Of a stretch of DNA of 26,184 nt, positions 23,102-26,184 are shown in pieces. Location of the stretch: the NCBI GenBank assembly GCA_002423145.1, contig DIUU01000015.1:1-26184 (forward strand), given 5' to 3'. The notes under the pieces were generated by a model that worked only from the letters and a program-made list of their open reading frames with translations, ran no database searches and was not told the DNA's origin. Position 1 is the stretch's first letter, and every line of letters starts with the position of its first letter. Made by a program: the position numbers and the translations under genes. The stretch is from Acholeplasmataceae bacterium UBA6150 (GTDB lineage: Bacteria; Bacillota_I; Bacilli_A; Acholeplasmatales; UBA5453).

Positions 23102-23788
23102 ATGGACATTTTTAAACCCCTTGGGATCACGCTTAGCGAATCTCAACAAGCAAAATTACATGCATATTATGAGTTCCTAAAGAAAGAAAATGAAGTCATG
23201 AATTTGACGGCCATCACTGACCTCGAAGGGGTATACTATAAACACTTCTATGATTCCCTTACGCTAGCAAAAGCAATCGACTTAAACGAAGTAACTACCC
23301 TATTAGATATTGGCTCTGGAGCGGGATTCCCTGGGATTGTTTTAAAGATCGTATATCCCCACTTAAAACTCACCATTGTCGACTCTTTAAACAAACGAAT
23401 TTTGTTTCTTGGCAGACTATTAAAAGCCCTTGAGATAGAGGGAGTGGAATTGGTTTGTGATCGGGCTGAACTCTACGCTACAAGAAAACGAAATTACTTT
23501 GATTTAGTCACCGCAAGAGCGGTCGCTCCAATCGAGGTTTTAGATGAATTGGCCCTGCCTTTGGTTAAAGTTGGGGGTTATCTAATCGCCATGAAAGCCC
23601 AACATTTTCAAACCGAACTAGAACGTGCTAATAAAGGTATTCAGATTTTAGGTGGAAAAGTAGAATCCATCATCTCTCTAGAATTACCCAATCAATTGGG
23701 TGAAAGACACCTATTAAAAATTAAAAAAGTGAAAGAAAATAATGCCTATCCAAGGGCATTTAAAGATATAAAAAGCAAACCACTATAA
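23102..23788 (+). CDS. rsmG: 16S rRNA (guanine-527-N7) methyltransferase RsmG (GidB)
   Basis: RsmG methylates G527 in the 530 loop of 16S rRNA using SAM. The SAM-binding motif LLDIGSGAGFPGIVLKI is at about residues 68-84, followed by DSLNKRILFL, and ARAVAPIEVLDELALPLVK later, all typical of the family. Length (228 aa) is normal. It begins one base after the mnmG stop, with GAGGTAAC as ribosome site inside the mnmG end, so the genes are coupled. This gene pair (gidA-gidB) next to soj-parB is a conserved arrangement. Confidence 0.96.
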   Translation: MDIFKPLGITLSESQQAKLHAYYEFLKKENEVMNLTAITDLEGVYYKHFYDSLTLAKAIDLNEVTTLLDIGSGAGFPGIVLKIVYPHLKLTIVDSLNKRILFLGRLLKALEIEGVELVCDRAELYATRKRNYFDLVTARAVAPIEVLDELALPLVKVGGYLIAMKAQHFQTELERANKGIQILGGKVESIISLELPNQLGERHLLKIKKVKENNAYPRAFKDIKSKPL

Positions 23789-23797
23789 GGAGCATCT

Positions 23798-24589
23798 ATG
23801 GGAAAAGTCATTTCGATAGCCAATCAAAAGGGCGGTGTCGGGAAAACAACTACATCGGTTAATCTCGCGGCATCTCTTGCATTTTATGGCAAGAAAGTTT
23901 TATTGGTTGACTTTGACGCCCAAGGTTCAGCAACCACCAGTTTAGGCATCAATCGAAGTCAATTAAAGGGCAATCTATATGATGCTCTGATGGGTGAAAA
24001 GTCACTAGATGAAGTGACCATCTCTATACCAGTTTTAGACAAGTATCTAATGCATATGGTACCAGCAACCATTGATTTGGCGGGTATTGATATGAAACTC
24101 ATCACCTTTGAAGACCATGTGTATATTCTAGATAATTTGCTTAGAAGGGCTAAAGAAAAGTATGATTATGTACTCATCGATTGTGCACCTGCATTGGGCA
24201 TTTCTACATTGAATGCATTATACGCATCGGATTCAGTACTCATTCCAATCCAATGTCAATTTCTCGCCATCGACGGGTTAACTCAACTATTAAATACAGT
24301 ACGAGTGGTCCAAAAGAATTTAAAAGTGAATCACCGTGAATTAACCATTGAAGGTGTATTATTGACAATGCTCGATAAACGAACAAAAGCGGGATGGGCG
24401 ATTGTAAATGAGGTTAAAGAATATTTTCAAGAAGGGGTATTTAAAACATTTATTACCAGTAATGTAGCAGCTCAGGTTGCGCCAACTTATGGGGTTCCAA
24501 TATTAACTTACGCACCTAAATCAAGCGCAGCAACACTATATAAATCATTGGCAAAGGAGTTAATCGAAAATAATGAAAACAAACACTAA
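23798..24589 (+). CDS. soj: Chromosome partition ATPase Soj/ParA
   Basis: Soj is the ATP-driven partner of ParB in chromosome segregation and in control of DnaA. The deviant Walker A motif KGGVGKTT is at residues 11-18 and DFDAQGSAT follows near 38-46; VLIDCAPALG is the Walker B-like region. There is no N-terminal helix-turn-helix extension, which marks the chromosomal (short) type rather than plasmid ParA. Length is 263 aa. AAGGAG lies before the ATG, nine bases after the rsmG stop. It overlaps parB by 17 bases. Confidence 0.95.
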   Translation: MGKVISIANQKGGVGKTTTSVNLAASLAFYGKKVLLVDFDAQGSATTSLGINRSQLKGNLYDALMGEKSLDEVTISIPVLDKYLMHMVPATIDLAGIDMKLITFEDHVYILDNLLRRAKEKYDYVLIDCAPALGISTLNALYASDSVLIPIQCQFLAIDGLTQLLNTVRVVQKNLKVNHRELTIEGVLLTMLDKRTKAGWAIVNEVKEYFQEGVFKTFITSNVAAQVAPTYGVPILTYAPKSSAATLYKSLAKELIENNENKH

Positions 24590-25409
24590 AGTATTAGGCA
24601 GAGGTTTAAAAGATTTATTGATCGAAAACACCATCGATGAAATTCAAGAAGGAGAACGTATCGTTGAAATTCCATTAACGAATATTACACCTAACCCATT
24701 TCAGCCTAGACGAATTTTTGATCCTGAAAAAATCAACGATTTGGCTGCGTCCATCAGTGAACATGGTATATTCCAACCCATCATTGTAAAACAAGTCAAA
24801 GACGGTTTTATGATTGTTTCGGGTGAAAGACGATTTAGAGCAGCCAAACAAGTAGGTTTAAAGACAATTCCTTCGATTGTTCGTTCATATGACCCTGCAA
24901 AGGTAGCGGAAATTTCATTGGTTGAAAACCTTCAACGTGAAAATTTAAGTCCGATTGAAGAAGCAGAAGCTTACGCAAACATCATGCGTTCGATGGAAAT
25001 AACTCAAAAAACGCTGGCTGAACGTATCGGTAAATCGAGATCATACGTCACCAACATCATCGGCTTACTAAACTTACCCGATGAAGTCCAAGCGATGTTA
25101 TTAAATAACGATATTTCAATGGCCCATGCGCGTGTACTATCTAAGCTTGATGATCCGCTTCGCATTAAAACACTCGCTAAAAAAATTGTTAATGAACAAT
25201 TATCCGTACGACAAATTGAAGCTATAGCCGAAAAAGAAGGAAAAACCAATAAGCAAAAGCGCGAACCAAAACCAAAAACATATGTTCTTTATGAACAAAA
25301 TCTGAATCAAAAATTAGGATTAAAGACGGTGGTTAGTTCGAATAAACTAACGATTAAAGTGAAGTCTGAAGAAGAACTCAAAGCGTTGGTTGAAAAACTT
25401 TTAAAATGA
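24573..25409 (+). CDS. parB: Chromosome partition protein ParB/Spo0J
   Basis: ParB binds parS sites and spreads as a CTP-dependent clamp. Motifs in order: NPFQPRR (residues 41-47), GERRFRA (84-90, CTP-binding box), ENLQRENLSPIEEA (118-131), and the helix-turn-helix TQKTLAERIGKSRSYVTNII (144-163). The C-terminal dimer region is Lys-rich. Length (278 aa) is normal. The ATG at 24573 is the only possible start, since a stop lies in frame 12 bases upstream; the nearest ribosome site AAAGGAG (24553-24559) is 13 nt away, a long spacing, which may make it depend on coupling to soj. No parS-like 16-mer was found in the window. Confidence 0.95.
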   Translation: MKTNTKVLGRGLKDLLIENTIDEIQEGERIVEIPLTNITPNPFQPRRIFDPEKINDLAASISEHGIFQPIIVKQVKDGFMIVSGERRFRAAKQVGLKTIPSIVRSYDPAKVAEISLVENLQRENLSPIEEAEAYANIMRSMEITQKTLAERIGKSRSYVTNIIGLLNLPDEVQAMLLNNDISMAHARVLSKLDDPLRIKTLAKKIVNEQLSVRQIEAIAEKEGKTNKQKREPKPKTYVLYEQNLNQKLGLKTVVSSNKLTIKVKSEEELKALVEKLLK

Positions 25410-25582
25410 CGACCTATGTTGTAGGGATGAAAATCCAAACCAAAAAGTCACACGTATGTGGGAGCAACACATGGACAGTCATACGTACAGGCGCAGACAT
25501 TAAGATTAAGTGCGACGGGTGCGCACGCGAAGTTATGATACCCAAATTTGAATTAGATAAGAAAATTAAAATTCAAAAATAG
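25406..25582 (+). CDS. DUF951 small zinc-ribbon-like protein
   Basis: This 58-residue gene starts at ATG 25406, overlapping the parB stop by four bases (ATGA), and ends at TAG 25580-25582. The product contains KKSHVCGSNTWTVIRTGADI (about 13-32) and KCDGCAREVMIP (about 35-46), the pattern of the DUF951 family, with three cysteines (Cys18, Cys35, Cys38). Members are often found beside parB in Firmicutes; their function is not known. Codon use matches the neighbours. It is the last gene of the mnmG operon and a terminator follows. Confidence 0.88.
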   Translation: MTTYVVGMKIQTKKSHVCGSNTWTVIRTGADIKIKCDGCAREVMIPKFELDKKIKIQK

Positions 25583-25601
25583 CAATCGAATACGAAAAAG
25601 G

Positions 25602-25633
25602 AAAAAATGTAACGATAGGTGTTGCATTTTTTT
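25602..25633 (+). terminator. Terminator of the mnmG-DUF951 operon
   Basis: AAAAAATGTAAC (25602-25613) pairs with GTTGCATTTTTT (25621-25632), one G-U included, around a seven-base loop. The 3' arm also holds the -35 of the next promoter. Confidence 0.85.
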
Positions 25634-25650
25634 ATTGGTTAGGTTAGAAT
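25622..25650 (+). promoter_or_regulatory. Promoter of tRNA-Tyr
   Basis: TTGCAT (25622-25627) and TAGAAT (25645-25650) are 17 bp apart. The start of transcription would be near 25657, about 14 bases before the tRNA 5' end. The -35 lies in the terminator stem. Confidence 0.65.
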
Positions 25651-25670
25651 AAAAAAGCACACGGCAAACC

Positions 25671-25755
25671 GGAGGGGTAGCGAAGAGGCTAAACGCGGCA
25701 GACTGTAAATCTGCTCCCTAAGGGTTCGGCGGTTCGAAACCGTCCCCCTCCACCA
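25671..25755 (+). tRNA. tRNA-Tyr (GTA anticodon)
   Basis: An 85-base class II tRNA: acceptor GGAGGGG (25671-25677) pairs with CCCCTCC (25745-25751), discriminator A, and the CCA end is encoded (25753-25755). The anticodon loop CTGTAAA has anticodon GTA at 25705-25707. The long variable arm (CTCCCTAAGGGTTCG region) and a T arm with GGTTCGAAACC are as expected for tRNA-Tyr. It stands alone directly upstream of the rRNA operon, with its own promoter. Confidence 0.97.
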
Positions 25756-25802
25756 CTTTTTATCAGCTTAAAAATAAGGGTTTAAAAAAGTCATACAAAT
25801 AC

Positions 25803-25831
25803 TTGACAACCCCTTTTTAGAGTGTTAAAAT
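25803..25831 (+). promoter_or_regulatory. Strong rRNA operon promoter
   Basis: TTGACA (25803-25808) and TAAAAT (25826-25831) are 17 bp apart, with TGT before the -10. It is the strongest promoter in the window and the only one with a perfect -35. The start of transcription would be near 25838. Confidence 0.9.
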
Positions 25832-25864
25832 GAATAAGCACGATTTCGTGTGAGATTTAAATGG

Positions 25865-25876
25865 GTCTTTGAAAAC
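25865..25876 (+). promoter_or_regulatory. boxA-like antitermination site in the rRNA leader
   Basis: GTCTTTGAAAAC resembles the boxA/leader motif found in Firmicute rRNA leaders, where Nus factors assemble. A hairpin follows (ATTCTAA 25917-25923 with TTAGAAT 25931-25937). Between them no gene is seen. Confidence 0.6.
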
Positions 25877-25975
25877 TGAATGATGATGAGTGTATAAAGA
25901 ATAAAACAAAAAAGCAATTCTAATGAAAGTTTAGAATAAAAAAATAAGAGCTAATTTCTTACAATTCAGATATAT

Positions 25976-26184
<209 letters not shown>

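Overview
The window is AT-rich chromosomal DNA from a low-GC Gram-positive lineage, most consistent with an Acholeplasma-like mollicute (Acholeplasmataceae or a close relative). The reasons are: TGA is an ordinary stop codon (several genes end in TGA and overlap in ATGA), the 16S rRNA 5' end reads like the Acholeplasma group, carotenoid genes sit beside mollicute-style lipoprotein and housekeeping genes, and no wall genes are seen. This placement is inference from reading, not a database result. No mobile element, CRISPR array or prophage gene is visible, and no gene-free stretch exceeds about 220 bases.

Region 1 (1-6046) is an Rnf-type ion-pumping ferredoxin:NAD oxidoreductase operon, ordered rnfC(partial)-D-G1-G2-E-A-x-B, tightly overlapped and closed by a strong terminator. 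It is unusual in three ways: two tandem RnfG genes that each carry two FMN-binding domains, a small NqrM-like one-helix Cys protein (x) between rnfA and rnfB, and an RnfB reduced to its anchor plus one Fe-S domain. Region 2 (6130-8390) has its own promoter and encodes a membrane-anchored ApbE flavin transferase, a NusG-domain-II protein and a Gx-family membrane protein. It probably supplies covalent FMN to the RnfD/RnfG subunits. rpmE (L31) follows with a leader hairpin.

Region 3 (8734-13845) is an isoprenoid block. A minus-strand tocopherol-cyclase-like gene faces away from a four-gene operon: phytoene desaturase, membrane-anchored phytoene synthase, a phytol/polyprenol-kinase-like protein and a DUF92 (VTE6-like, prenyl-phosphate-kinase-like) protein. 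The last two resemble the plant VTE5/VTE6 pair that turns a free prenyl alcohol into its diphosphate. Next to phytoene synthase they suggest a prenol-salvage route into carotenoids. A perfect 2 x 15 bp repeat lies in the divergent promoter region.

Region 4 (13882-21180) is housekeeping and secreted functions: tdk-tadA-ffs (SRP RNA), a 1096-residue multidomain lipoprotein nuclease of the EndA/endonuclease I family, an unrecognised two-helix membrane protein and transketolase.

Region 5 (21198-26184) is the mnmG-rsmG-soj-parB-DUF951 operon, often found near the replication origin, then tRNA-Tyr and a strong rRNA promoter leading into the truncated 16S rRNA gene. Many promoters share an extended -10 element (TGnTATAAT) with weak -35 boxes.
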